Below, piece by piece: positions 7,328-14,787 of a stretch of DNA of 27,503 nt; position 1 is the stretch's first letter, and the number at the start of each line of letters is the position of its first letter. The position numbers were made by a program, and so were the translations under genes. The stretch is from CAZONU01 sp965370045. GTDB taxonomy: Bacteria > Planctomycetota > SZUA-567 > JAKLDR01. The stretch lies in NCBI GenBank assembly GCA_965370045.1, contig CBDUSI010000060.1, positions 1-27,503 on the forward strand, in the 5' to 3' direction. The notes beneath the pieces were generated by a model. The model searched no databases, was not told the DNA's origin, and was given only the letters and a program-made list of their open reading frames with translations.

Positions 7328-7759
7328 ATGTCTGTCTCTTGGGGAAACGTTCCGGGCTGGGTCGCCTTGCTGGTCGTCGCGATTAGAGGCGTGTTTGATT
7401 TCTTCTCATGGCGAGGTCGGCGCAAGCGTGAGCGGCTGGAACGCGGACTGTCGACATCTGACCGCAAGATACTTCGACAGGCGCGCAAGCACAGAGGGAA
7501 AGTGACTATCGACACTGATGGAAGCGGAGACAAGACTCTCGCCATTGGCGGGAAGCTTTACCACGGCGACAGTCAGACAGATTCGCCAATGAAGCTCGCT
7601 ACTGCGGTTGAACGGATGGCCAGAGATGGCCTGTTTAAGTCGGCGGGGCAGCACATCAATCCAGACGGGGAGGTTAAGACCTACCAGCTTACCAACATCG
7701 CCTATCGCATCATCGAGGACACGCCCAGTTCCGAGGAACCTCCTGTGGATGAATTCTAG
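7328..7759 (+). CDS. Membrane-anchored small protein with winged-helix-like C-terminus
   Basis: This 143-residue protein starts at ATG 7328 after GAGGGGAG. Residues about 9-27 are hydrophobic (PGWVALLVVAIRGVFDFFSW), followed by a basic stop-transfer stretch (RGRRKRERLERG), so the C-terminus is probably cytoplasmic. Residues about 40-128 resemble a winged helix: LSTSDRKILRQARKHRGK, then an extended strand region, MKLATAVERMARDGLFKSAG and a closing VKTYQLTNIAYRIIED. Membrane-tethered proteins of this layout include SieB-like superinfection-exclusion proteins; that comparison is inference from architecture, not a match I can show. It follows the 6772-7302 gene closely and shares its lower GC. 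Confidence 0.6.
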   Translation: MSVSWGNVPGWVALLVVAIRGVFDFFSWRGRRKRERLERGLSTSDRKILRQARKHRGKVTIDTDGSGDKTLAIGGKLYHGDSQTDSPMKLATAVERMARDGLFKSAGQHINPDGEVKTYQLTNIAYRIIEDTPSSEEPPVDEF

Positions 7760-7851
7760 GGCGGTCAATCAGCGTCCGGAGTTCTTCGGTCCCGGTGGCC
7801 TGTGGCCTGCTCTCTCCGTTGACGGGACGCGGGGCAGGGGCTATCCCCTAT
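7760..7851. other. Gap between convergent genes with a short hairpin
   Basis: The 92 bp between convergent genes contain AGGGG-ctat-CCCCT (7836-7849), a 5-bp stem with a 4-nt loop. No T-run follows on either strand, so it is only a weak candidate for transcript end processing. Confidence 0.25.
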
Positions 7852-8412
7852 CTAAGGGCGTACACTGTTACGAACAGCTTGCTTGATCTGCTTGAAAAGC
7901 CCTTCAAGCTCCTTGAGGGCAGCGATGTTCTCACCATCCAGCTTTAGCTCCCGATCTGCCAGCTTCTCGTCCTCGTCTGTGCGAATGCGTCCGGCGCGCT
8001 CTTTGTCGGTCTCAATTTGCTTGCCGATATTGCCGAAAACGTTCCGGCCGAGCGTTGTGATTTCTCTCGCGGGTCCGTAGACCTTCGCACACATGAATGG
8101 TTCGCCCTTGTGGACGGCCGTTTGATAAGCGTTGAACGCCGCTAGCGCGTCCTTCCCATGGTCCACAGTCGCAGTACTGCACAGGGGCTCTACGAGAGAA
8201 TGTACAGCACGGCGCAGTTCAAAGAGCTTGTCCCAAAGGTCGGTGTAGAGCTGGTATTCCTTTTCCACGCGAAGCCGGTACACCAGAAGCCGCTTCTGGG
8301 ACAGCCAAGTAGCCACCATCCCCAAGAAAGCACCGATGATGACCAAGAGAGCCGGTTGCAGCCGAGCAATTACCAGGCAGCTTTCCGTCTCAGTAGCAAC
8401 AGTCAGCGGCAT
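7852..8412 (-). CDS. Single-pass membrane protein with long cytoplasmic helical domain
   Basis: This 186-residue protein starts at ATG 8412 with GGGAGGGG about 6 nt before it. One membrane segment lies at about 17-38 (LQPALLVIIGAFLGMVATWL). The basic sequence QKRLLVYRLRVEKEYQLYTD follows, and then mostly helical, charged sequence to the end, including KLADRELKLDGENIAALKEL with heptad-like spacing. Unassigned proteins of this layout (short N-terminus, one helix, long helical tail) are common and often sit near accessory genes. It has a good promoter at 8443-8471 and is convergent with the 7328-7759 gene. GC is lower than in the flanking housekeeping genes. Function unknown. Confidence 0.65.
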   Translation of the reverse strand: MPLTVATETESCLVIARLQPALLVIIGAFLGMVATWLSQKRLLVYRLRVEKEYQLYTDLWDKLFELRRAVHSLVEPLCSTATVDHGKDALAAFNAYQTAVHKGEPFMCAKVYGPAREITTLGRNVFGNIGKQIETDKERAGRIRTDEDEKLADRELKLDGENIAALKELEGLFKQIKQAVRNSVRP

Positions 8413-8442
8413 GACAGCCCCTCCCTGATATCAGTCAGGGGC

Positions 8443-8471
8443 ATGATACTGCCGCGTTGTGGCGTAGTCAA
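8443..8471 (-). promoter_or_regulatory. Strong candidate sigma70-type promoter
   Basis: On the minus strand the sequence reads TTGACT (8471-8466), a 17-nt spacer, then TATCAT (8448-8443), about 31 nt before ATG 8412. A 10-bp perfect palindrome, CTGATATCAG, lies at about 8425-8434 in the expected leader and could be an operator. Confidence 0.6.
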
Positions 8472-8480
8472 GGATTGGAT

Positions 8481-8581
8481 TATTCTGGGCACAGTTTACC
8501 CCTCCGCCTCCTCGAACGAGTGGGCGGCCAGGAACTCGGCCGGGGAGAGGACCGCCAGGTCAGGTATTCCGGGGACAGCTT
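8481..8581. repeat. Pair of imperfect direct repeats, tattc-ggg-acag type
   Basis: The sequence tattctgggcacagttt (8481-8497) recurs as tattccggggacagctt (8565-8581), matching at 14 of 17 positions. Similar ggggaca(g) words are familiar from short repeats around REP-associated transposase remnants in many genomes. The 67 bp between them carry an apparent coding relic (8496-8567). Confidence 0.45.
8496..8567 (-). pseudogene. Possible 3' remnant of a PIN-domain (VapC-like) gene
   Basis: The minus-strand frame ends at TAA (8498-8496) and reads IPDLAVLSPAEFLAAHSFEE before the stop. The VLSPAEFL ending is typical of the last strand and helix of PIN-domain toxins. Upstream the frame continues only about 13 codons, through the repeat at 8565-8581, to a stop, so no full gene remains. 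If real, it is a decayed fragment left between two repeats. The evidence is a short motif only. Confidence 0.3.
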
Positions 8582-8635
8582 GCCTGCTTCTCACGACCCG
8601 CCGAGCTTATTACGCAGTTGCCCACCACCAGGGAC

Positions 8636-8664
8636 TTGCCCGCCCGCGCTCCCCGCGCTAAAAT
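8636..8664 (+). promoter_or_regulatory. Candidate promoter for the MttB-family gene
   Basis: TTGCCC (8636-8641), a 17-nt spacer and TAAAAT (8659-8664) lie 37 nt before ATG 8702. Confidence 0.45.
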
Positions 8665-8701
8665 GCGGCATCGTTGTTCCTCACTGCGCGGAGAAATCCC
8701 C

Positions 8702-10066
8702 ATGAAACAGGAAGAGAAGCAGCTCCTCCACGAAACCAGCCTCAGGATATTGGAGGAGATCGGCGTGCGTTTGGAGCACGACGAAGTCGCCGAACGCGTA
8801 ATCAAGGCCGGCGCCAAGGCCGGGCCCGACGCCCAGGTCGTCCGCTTCCCCCGCGAGATGGTCGAGGAGTACCTCAAGCAGTCGCCCTCCGAAGTGCGCC
8901 TCGACGACCGCTCCGCCGGCGGCGGCGCGACGCTGTCTCCTGATGCGCCCTCGGTCTTCTGGACCAACCCGGGTCTTAACATCCGCGAGGGCGATTCTGT
9001 CAGGGAGATACAGAGCCGCGACCTCGCCGAGATCGCCCGGCTTTGTGACTCGTTACCCAACGTAAGTGGAGTGATGGGCATGGCCATGAGCGACGTGGCC
9101 CCCCGGCACCGGGACTTCACCGGCGTGCGCGTGATCGCGTCGAACTGCCGCAAGCACGTCCGCGCGCTGTGCTTCACGCCGGCCGGGATGGAAGCCCTCT
9201 CGGAGATGAAGGCGGTTTTCCCCGGCAACTGGCTGAGCATCGGCTTCACCGCCCACGGACCGCTGAGGTGGACGAACCTGGCGCTGGACATTTTTCTCAA
9301 GAGCGCCGGCGGCGGCATCCCCGCCACGATCAACGGCGAGCCCATGGCCGGGGTCACCGGCCCGGTCTCGCTGGCCGGCGCGGCGGCGGTGGGCAACGCG
9401 GAGATTCTCTCGGGCATCGTGGTCAACCAGGTGCTGGAGCCCGGCCGGCCGCTGATCTACAACCTGGGCCTGGCCCACGTCTTCGACATGAAGAGCGCCA
9501 CAGCCGTAACCGGCGGGCCCGAGAACGCGCTCTTTGCCACGATAAGCGCGGAGATGGGCCGCTTTTACGACATCCCTTCGAGTTCCTGGGTCTCGACCGA
9601 GTCGGTGTTTGATGATTCCCAGGCGTCACTGGAAAAGATGTTCGGCATTCAGACTCATACCGACGCGCGAGTGAGCCTGATCTGGGGACTGGGCCAGCTG
9701 GAGAGCGAGAAGACCATCAGCCTGGCCCAGCTGGTCATCGACGACGAGATGATAGCTTACGCCCGGCACTTCCAGAAGGGCGCCGCGGTCAGCGAGGAGA
9801 CGCTGCAGTACGAACTTATCAAAGAGGTCGGCATCGGCGGGTCCTTCCTCGAAACCGAGCATACGCTCACGGGCTTCCGCGAGCACCTCTGGATCCCGGA
9901 GCTGCTCAACCGCCGGGCCCGCGAGGACTGCCCCGGCCCGCTCGGCGAGGTCGCCCACGGACGCGCGCGGGAAATACTGGCCGCGGACACCGAGGCCAAG
10001 ATCAGCGCGGACGAGCTTGCGGAGCTCCAGAAGATCGAGGCTGCCTACAAAGAGAAGATAACTTGA
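8702..10066 (+). CDS. MttB-family (COG5598) corrinoid methyltransferase-like protein, non-pyrrolysine
   Basis: MttB-family proteins move a methyl group from a quaternary or tertiary amine to a corrinoid protein in the cytoplasm. This copy has 454 residues from ATG 8702, with GGAG about 9 nt upstream; the frame stays open back to 8618, but that part looks non-coding. Family features include the opening LLHETSLRILEEIGVRLEHD, the early strand QVVRFPREMVEEYLKQSP, a Gly/Ala-rich core (GPVSLAGAAAVGNAEILSGI) and the late GGSFLETEHTLTGFREHLW. The frame contains no amber codon, so it lacks the pyrrolysine of true trimethylamine methyltransferases; such members include glycine-betaine-type enzymes such as MtgB. 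No corrinoid protein gene or methyltransferase partner is next to it, so the substrate is open. Family firm; substrate unknown. Confidence 0.88.
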   Translation: MKQEEKQLLHETSLRILEEIGVRLEHDEVAERVIKAGAKAGPDAQVVRFPREMVEEYLKQSPSEVRLDDRSAGGGATLSPDAPSVFWTNPGLNIREGDSVREIQSRDLAEIARLCDSLPNVSGVMGMAMSDVAPRHRDFTGVRVIASNCRKHVRALCFTPAGMEALSEMKAVFPGNWLSIGFTAHGPLRWTNLALDIFLKSAGGGIPATINGEPMAGVTGPVSLAGAAAVGNAEILSGIVVNQVLEPGRPLIYNLGLAHVFDMKSATAVTGGPENALFATISAEMGRFYDIPSSSWVSTESVFDDSQASLEKMFGIQTHTDARVSLIWGLGQLESEKTISLAQLVIDDEMIAYARHFQKGAAVSEETLQYELIKEVGIGGSFLETEHTLTGFREHLWIPELLNRRAREDCPGPLGEVAHGRAREILAADTEAKISADELAELQKIEAAYKEKIT

Positions 10067-10069
10067 GAC

Positions 10070-10204
10070 TCACCACAGAGGCACAGAGGCACGGAGGCAC
10101 GGAGAACTGAAACGCTTGATCGCGGCGACCAGCACAGGTAGACGGGGCGCAAGCAGCCGCGGCCGATCTCACTTCCTCTCCGTGTCTCGGTGTCTCTGTG
10201 GTGA
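10070..10204. repeat. cacagagg-type inverted repeat, about 135 bp
   Basis: The left arm, 10070-10104, begins TCACCACAGAGGCACAGAGG. The right arm, about 10171-10204, is its imperfect reverse complement (ending cggtgtctctgtggtga). About 66 nt of unrelated sequence lies between. It begins 3 nt after the stop of the MttB-family gene and ends 20 nt from the end of the convergent yhaM gene. It could fold as a long hairpin and end both transcripts, or be a small non-autonomous mobile element. Confidence 0.75.
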
Positions 10205-10224
10205 AAACCGCGCCCCGCTCCGCC

Positions 10225-11184
10225 CTACCCCTCCCTCTTCCTGCGATATATCCTGACCCCCAGCATGCGCTTGAAGTCCGACCAGGGCTCCCCGGGGGCC
10301 TGGGGCGCGGCGTCCGCGGCAGCGCGGATCTTGGCGTCGAGGTTGTCGAGGTGGTGCAGGGCCAGCGCCTCCGGCGTGGCCGGCAGCACCGGCGAGCCGA
10401 ACTCCCGCTGGCCGTGGTGGCTGATCAAGAGGTGCAACAGCTGCCGCCGGGTCTCGGCGGGGAAGCCGGGTATCGCGGACATGCGCTTCTCGGCCTCCAG
10501 CGAGCCCATCACGATGTGCCCCAGCAGGCGCCCGGCGTCGGTGTAGTCCATGACCGGTCCGGCGGAGAGCTCCCAGACCTTGCCCAGGTCGTGGAGCAGC
10601 GCCCCGGCGACCAGCAGATCGCGGTCCAGCTCCTGGTGCTCCTCGGCGGTCCGCGCCGCGGAGCCGGCCACGCTGACGGTGTGTTCCAGCAGCCCGCCCA
10701 CGTAGGCGTGATGGAAGTCCGAGGCCGCGGGGGCCTGGCTGAAGCGCGCGGCGAAGTCCTCGTCGTCGAAGAAGGCATTCAGCAGCGCGCGGAGCGGCTT
10801 GTCCTTCACCGACTTGACCAGCGCCTCCAGCTTCTTCTGCATCTCGCCGACGTCCCGGGGGGTTGCCGGCAGGAAGGCGGCCATGTCCACCTCGGCGGCC
10901 TCCACCGGCCGGAAGGAGCCGACCACCAGCTGCGGCTGGCCCTGGTAGCTCTCCACGTGGCCGCGTACGTGCAGGAAGTTCCCGGCCTTGAAGCTGGACG
11001 CGTGGGCCGGCTGGGCGTCCCAGACCCGCGTGGTGATCTTGCCGGTGGCGTCGCCCAGCTCGGCGGCGATGTAGTTCTTGCCGGTGCGCGTCTCGCGCAT
11101 GGAGGCGTTCCTGACCAGGTAGACCTCCTCGACGCTGAGGCCCTCGGCCAGCTCCTCGACGGTGACGCGGCGCTTGCTGCCCAT
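10225..11184 (-). CDS. yhaM: YhaM-type 3'-5' exoribonuclease (OB-fold plus HD domain)
   Basis: YhaM enzymes trim RNA and some DNA from the 3' end in the cytoplasm. The protein has 319 residues, close to the roughly 314 of Bacillus YhaM. Residues about 20-92 form an OB-fold (YLVRNASMRETRTGKNYIAA, then LHVRGHVESYQGQPQLVV). The HD metal site follows: HHAYVGGLLEHT (158-169), LLHDLGKVWE (197-204, with H198 and D199), LISHHGQREFGSP (253-265) and ALHHLDNLDAK (275-285). The start is ATG 11184 with GAGGGG about 7 nt before it. It lies 18 nt after the stop of the secreted-repeat protein and is the last gene of the four-gene minus-strand operon that begins with dat. The family call is firm. Confidence 0.92.
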   Translation of the reverse strand: MGSKRRVTVEELAEGLSVEEVYLVRNASMRETRTGKNYIAAELGDATGKITTRVWDAQPAHASSFKAGNFLHVRGHVESYQGQPQLVVGSFRPVEAAEVDMAAFLPATPRDVGEMQKKLEALVKSVKDKPLRALLNAFFDDEDFAARFSQAPAASDFHHAYVGGLLEHTVSVAGSAARTAEEHQELDRDLLVAGALLHDLGKVWELSAGPVMDYTDAGRLLGHIVMGSLEAEKRMSAIPGFPAETRRQLLHLLISHHGQREFGSPVLPATPEALALHHLDNLDAKIRAAADAAPQAPGEPWSDFKRMLGVRIYRRKREG

Positions 11185-11202
11185 GAGAATCCCCTCGGCC
11201 TG

Positions 11203-12516
11203 CTAAAGGCCCAACTCGGCGATCTTCCAGCCCTTCGCGGTGCGCGTCGCCCGGGCCTTCTTCTTGAGCACCCGGGTCACGCCCAGTTCCCCGGCAACCT
11301 CGTAGCTCACCGTCGCGCCCTGGCCCGCGACTTTGGCGCCGGTAACGCGATAGCCGCTGAGGCCGTACCGCCGGAAGGGATACTGCTTGCTGCCCAGCTC
11401 CCCGGCGAACTTGCCGGCGGCGCACTCGCCAGCGCTCTTGAGGTCCCCGGCGCGCAGCGCCGCGAGTACCGCGGCCAGGGCGTTCTCCGGGCTCTTGCCC
11501 CGCTCCCTGACCCGCGGCGCCTTGAGCACCTTCACCCGCCCCTCCCGCTTGGCGGCGACCCGGCCGATAGCCGCGAGCAGCACCTCCCGCCCGGTGTCGG
11601 CCCGGCGCTTGCCGGCCTGGAGCATGGTCAGGTCGAAGCAGGCCTCCGGGTAGCGCGTCAGTACCAGGCGGTAGAGCTTCTCGGCGCGCGAGTAATCGCG
11701 CTCCACGAACTCGGCGATCTTGGCGGCGGCCAGCACCGACCCGGGGTGCAGCGCGCCCGCCGGCCAGCCCTTTATCAGCGCGCCGAGCACCTTGCCGCCG
11801 CGCAGGGCTGGCTTGCGACCAACCAGCGACTCGGCGATGAAACGTTCAACGGCCGCGACCGCGCCGGGCTCCTCCGGCCCGCGGCGGATGTGCTCCTCGA
11901 GCAGCTTGCGGAGTTCATCCTTGCTCCCGGATGCGGCCACCAGGTCGGTCAGCCCCTGCCAGGCCGCGGCGCGCTCAACGCGCGAAGCGCCGGCGGCGGC
12001 CAGCACCTGGCGCCAGGCCTTCCCGGCCTCGCCGGGCTTGCCGGTTTTCAGGTAGCAGCGCGCGGCCAGCAATGCCGCGGCCGGCCGAAAGCGGGACTTC
12101 TTGTACTCCTCCAGCACCGCCGCCGCGTCCGCCAGCGCCTCGGAGTAGAGATGCGTTTCGCAAAGCAGCCGGGCGCTCTCGACCAGCAGCCAGGGGGCCA
12201 ACTCCCCGCCGGCGGTCCCGGCGACCCCGGCGGCCTCGCGGAGCCGCGCGGCCCGGGCGCGGACCTCGTCGCGGACGGCGACCAGCTTCTTGATCCCGGC
12301 CATGCGCTTCTTGCAGCGCGCGGCCCAACGCGCGGGGTGGTCCGTCGCCAGCTTCTCGAGGACGGCGTAGGCCTTGTCGAGATCCCCCGCGGAGATCAGC
12401 CGGCCGGCGCGGGCATAGCGCGCATCGGCGGACTCCACCGGGGTGCCGCCCAGGGCGGAAGCGGACGCGCCCAGCAGGACGCAGAGGAGCAGCGCGGAGA
12501 ACCGGATACGCATCAT
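11203..12516 (-). CDS. Secreted TPR-like helical repeat protein
   Basis: The start is ATG 12516, overlapping the amidohydrolase stop by 4 bp (ATGA); ATG 12513 is one codon later and has slightly better GGAG spacing. Continuation of the frame to 13266 only reads the neighbouring gene out of frame. The product has 437 residues. A signal peptide covers residues 1-22 (MRIRFSALLLCVLLGASASA). Residues about 30-320 are helical repeats of TPR/Sel1 character: ARAGRLISAGDLDKAYAVLE, PAAALLAARCYLKTGKPGEA and YSRAEKLYRLVLTRYPEACF. The last 100 or so residues form a small alpha/beta domain (GLSGYRVTGAKVAGQGATVS, then ending GWKIAELGL) resembling lumazine-binding / SnoaL-like folds. It is probably periplasmic. 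Tight coupling suggests a role linked to the amidohydrolase, but the function is unknown. Confidence 0.75.
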   Translation of the reverse strand: MMRIRFSALLLCVLLGASASALGGTPVESADARYARAGRLISAGDLDKAYAVLEKLATDHPARWAARCKKRMAGIKKLVAVRDEVRARAARLREAAGVAGTAGGELAPWLLVESARLLCETHLYSEALADAAAVLEEYKKSRFRPAAALLAARCYLKTGKPGEAGKAWRQVLAAAGASRVERAAAWQGLTDLVAASGSKDELRKLLEEHIRRGPEEPGAVAAVERFIAESLVGRKPALRGGKVLGALIKGWPAGALHPGSVLAAAKIAEFVERDYSRAEKLYRLVLTRYPEACFDLTMLQAGKRRADTGREVLLAAIGRVAAKREGRVKVLKAPRVRERGKSPENALAAVLAALRAGDLKSAGECAAGKFAGELGSKQYPFRRYGLSGYRVTGAKVAGQGATVSYEVAGELGVTRVLKKKARATRTAKGWKIAELGL

Positions 12517-13706
12517 TTCTCCAAGGCCAGCGATACGTGCAGGGCGACGCCCAAGCGTAAAGCCCGCTCGTCGATGAGAAACCCGGGGTTGTGAAAGGAC
12601 CCCTGGGGCCTGCGCGGGGCCGCGCCGAGGAAGGCGAAGCAGCCCGGCAACTTCTGGAGATAGAAGGCGAAGTCCTCGCCACCCATAGTAGGCTGGTTCT
12701 CGACCAGCCGCCTGGCGGACCCCGCCCGGCAGAGCCCGCCCCAGAGCTCGGTCAGCTTCTCGAAGCCCGCGCGAGAGTTGACCAGCACCGGCGTGCCCCG
12801 CTGGTAGCGGCAGCGCACGCCGCAGCCGTGGCCCCGGGCCGCCCCGGCGGCGGTCCGGCGGATCATTTCCGGAAGCTTGCGATGGATTTCCGGGGAGAGC
12901 GAGCGCGCGGTGCCCGAGAGGCGCACCCGCGTCGGAATGATGTTGAAGGCCCCGGGGGCCTCCAGCGTGCAAACTGAGACCACCGCGGGGTCCAGGGGAT
13001 TGATCTGCCGGGAAACCACGGTCTGCAGCGCGGTGATGACCGCCGCGGAGGCCACCACCGGGTCGCGGGTCGCGTGGGGCATGGCCCCGTGCCCGCCCCG
13101 GCCGGTCACGGTCATGTCGAAGCGGTCCATGGAGGCCATCATCGGCCCCGGGCGCACGGCCAGCACGCCCACCGGCCGGTCGGGGCCCACGTGCAGCCCA
13201 TAGACCGCGCCGGCGCCGTCCAGGGCGCCGGCCTTGATCATCACCGGCGCGCCGTTGGGGATGCACTCCTCGGCGGGCTGGAAGATGAAGGTCACCGGAC
13301 GGGGCAGCTTGCAGCGCTCAGCGGTCAGCGCCCGGGCCGCGGCCAGGAGCATGGCGGTGTGCGCGTCGTGCCCGCAGAGGTGCCCCTTGCCAGGGACCCG
13401 GGACTTGAAGGCCAGCTTGCCCTCCACGCCCATGGGCAGAGCGTCTATGTCGGCGCGCAGGGCCACGGCTGGGCGTCGGCCGGCCGCGCCCGCCGGCCGC
13501 AGCCGTCCGATGGCCCCCGTGGAGTTCCGCGGGAGGGTGACGTCCAGGCCCAGCTTTTCGAGGTAATCGACGATCAACGCCGTGGTGCGGAACTCTTCGA
13601 AGCCGGTTTCGGGGTGCTGGTGAATCTCGCGGCGCAGGCGAAGGGCCTCGGCGTCGACCTTCCCGGCCAGCTTGAGCGCCCGGCGCGCCAGTCCCAGACC
13701 TTTCAT
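12513..13706 (-). CDS. M20-family N-acyl-amino-acid amidohydrolase (hippurate hydrolase-like)
   Basis: The enzyme hydrolyses an N-acyl group from an amino acid or peptide using a divalent metal pair. The start is ATG 13706, overlapping the dat stop by 4 bp (ATGA). The 397 residues match the family length. Metal-site motifs are visible: LRREIHQHPETGFEEF (24-39), ALRADIDALPM (82-92), HLCGHDAHTAML (109-120, with C111, H113 and H116), FQPAEEC (142-148, E146/E147) and YGLHV (169-173, H172). A dimerisation (lid) domain follows (MTVTGRGGHGAMPHA), then TMGGEDFAFYLQKLPGCFAF and SFHNPGFLIDE near the C-terminus. Co-transcription with a D-amino-acid transaminase suggests work on N-acyl or D-amino-acid derivatives. 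Family firm; substrate inferred. Confidence 0.92.
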   Translation of the reverse strand: MKGLGLARRALKLAGKVDAEALRLRREIHQHPETGFEEFRTTALIVDYLEKLGLDVTLPRNSTGAIGRLRPAGAAGRRPAVALRADIDALPMGVEGKLAFKSRVPGKGHLCGHDAHTAMLLAAARALTAERCKLPRPVTFIFQPAEECIPNGAPVMIKAGALDGAGAVYGLHVGPDRPVGVLAVRPGPMMASMDRFDMTVTGRGGHGAMPHATRDPVVASAAVITALQTVVSRQINPLDPAVVSVCTLEAPGAFNIIPTRVRLSGTARSLSPEIHRKLPEMIRRTAAGAARGHGCGVRCRYQRGTPVLVNSRAGFEKLTELWGGLCRAGSARRLVENQPTMGGEDFAFYLQKLPGCFAFLGAAPRRPQGSFHNPGFLIDERALRLGVALHVSLALEK

Positions 13707-14569
13707 CGGCGTCCCCCCCGCCCGGGGCGCGAACACATGGCCTCGGTGATCTTCTCGCGGACCGCGGCGGTGACCGGGCCGGGCCTGCCCCGCCCGATAC
13801 GCCGGCCGTCGACCTTGACTACGGGCACGCCCTCGGCGGTGGTCGAGGCCAGGAACACCTCGTCGGCGTTCATGATCTGCTTGACGCTCACCGGTCCCTG
13901 GACCACGGGCAGGCCCAGGCGCCGGGCGGCCCTGATGACCAGTTCGCGCGTCAGGCTGGGGAGAATGTGGTTGCCGAGCTCAGGGATGCGCAGCCGACCG
14001 CGCTTGACCACGAAGATCGCGCTGGAGCCGCCCTCCACCAGGCGGCCCTTTCTTACGAAAATCACCTCGGCCGCGCCGCGCCTGCGGGCGGCAGTGACGC
14101 TCAGGGTATTGGGCAACAGGTTAAGGGTCTTGATGTCGCAGCGGCCCCAGCGCAGGTCCTCGGCGGTGACGCAGGCCACTCCCTTGGTATAATGCTCGGC
14201 GGGTCGCGGCTTGAGCCGCCAGAAGGCCACCAGCACGGTGGGCTTCATCTTCGGAGCGATTACGTGGCTCCGCGGGTAGGCGACGCCGCGGCTGATCTGC
14301 ACGTAGACGTAGGTTTCCCGGTAGCCGGCCCTCTTCATCCCTTGGGCGATGACCCTGCGGAGCAGCGCCTTGGGCGGGCAGGCCAGGACTATCTTCCGCG
14401 CGCTCGATGCCAGCCGCTTGAGATGCTCCTCGATCAGGAAGGGGCTGCCGTCATGGGTGCGGACCACCTCGTAAACCCCGTCACCGAAGAGGAATCCGCG
14501 TTCCATCACCGGGACCTTGGCCTTCCGCAGGGGCATGAACCGGCCGTTGAGCCAGGCTACGTCGGGCAT
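13703..14569 (-). CDS. dat: D-amino-acid transaminase (class IV PLP aminotransferase)
   Basis: This enzyme interconverts D-alanine + 2-oxoglutarate and pyruvate + D-glutamate, feeding peptidoglycan synthesis in the cytoplasm. It has 288 residues, the usual length. An AGGAGG site lies 4 nt before ATG 14569. Class IV landmarks are GFLFGDGVYEVVRTHDG (25-41), the catalytic lysine K147 in RCDIKTLNLLPN, and EGGSSAIFVV (179-188). The sequence RGVAYPRSH (94-102) matches the RGxxxRxH pattern that separates D-amino-acid transaminase from branched-chain transaminase and aminodeoxychorismate lyase; the two residues bind the substrate carboxylate. The gene heads the operon with the M20 amidohydrolase and has a good promoter at 14598-14625. 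Confidence 0.9.
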   Translation of the reverse strand: MPDVAWLNGRFMPLRKAKVPVMERGFLFGDGVYEVVRTHDGSPFLIEEHLKRLASSARKIVLACPPKALLRRVIAQGMKRAGYRETYVYVQISRGVAYPRSHVIAPKMKPTVLVAFWRLKPRPAEHYTKGVACVTAEDLRWGRCDIKTLNLLPNTLSVTAARRRGAAEVIFVRKGRLVEGGSSAIFVVKRGRLRIPELGNHILPSLTRELVIRAARRLGLPVVQGPVSVKQIMNADEVFLASTTAEGVPVVKVDGRRIGRGRPGPVTAAVREKITEAMCSRPGRGGRR

Positions 14570-14597
14570 CGGACCTCCTATCGCGCTCCCCTTGGGG

Positions 14598-14625
14598 ATT
14601 CTAGAGCGGCGCGGAGGGTTGTCAA
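14598..14625 (-). promoter_or_regulatory. Strong promoter of the dat operon
   Basis: On the minus strand the sequence reads TTGACA (14625-14620), a 16-nt spacer, then TAGAAT (14603-14598), 28 nt before ATG 14569. The -35 box is perfect and the -10 matches 5 of 6. It is the only strong promoter seen for the four genes down to yhaM. Confidence 0.65.
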
Positions 14626-14787
14626 TCCGCGGACATCAACCACATAAGGCGCATGCGAGGTAGAAAAGACCCCGCTTACGTAGGGCTCTTGAGGGTTTTA
14701 GTCGCGCATACAGCTCTCTTCGGGCGCTCCCGCCGACGTGGCCGGCCGGACCAGTGGGAGGGTAATTCTTGGAACCTCTACAGCCGC

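Noticed and set aside
10198..12594. A 798-codon plus-strand frame opposite yhaM and the TPR-like gene
   Set aside because: It has low-complexity, high-GC antisense composition. The minus-strand genes there have recognisable domains, signal peptides and ribosome-binding sites.
11203..13266. A 687-codon minus-strand frame spanning the TPR-like gene and part of the M20 gene
   Set aside because: The part beyond 12516 is the M20 gene read out of frame (Arg/Gly/Pro-rich). The signal peptide at 12516 and the ATGA overlap mark the real start.
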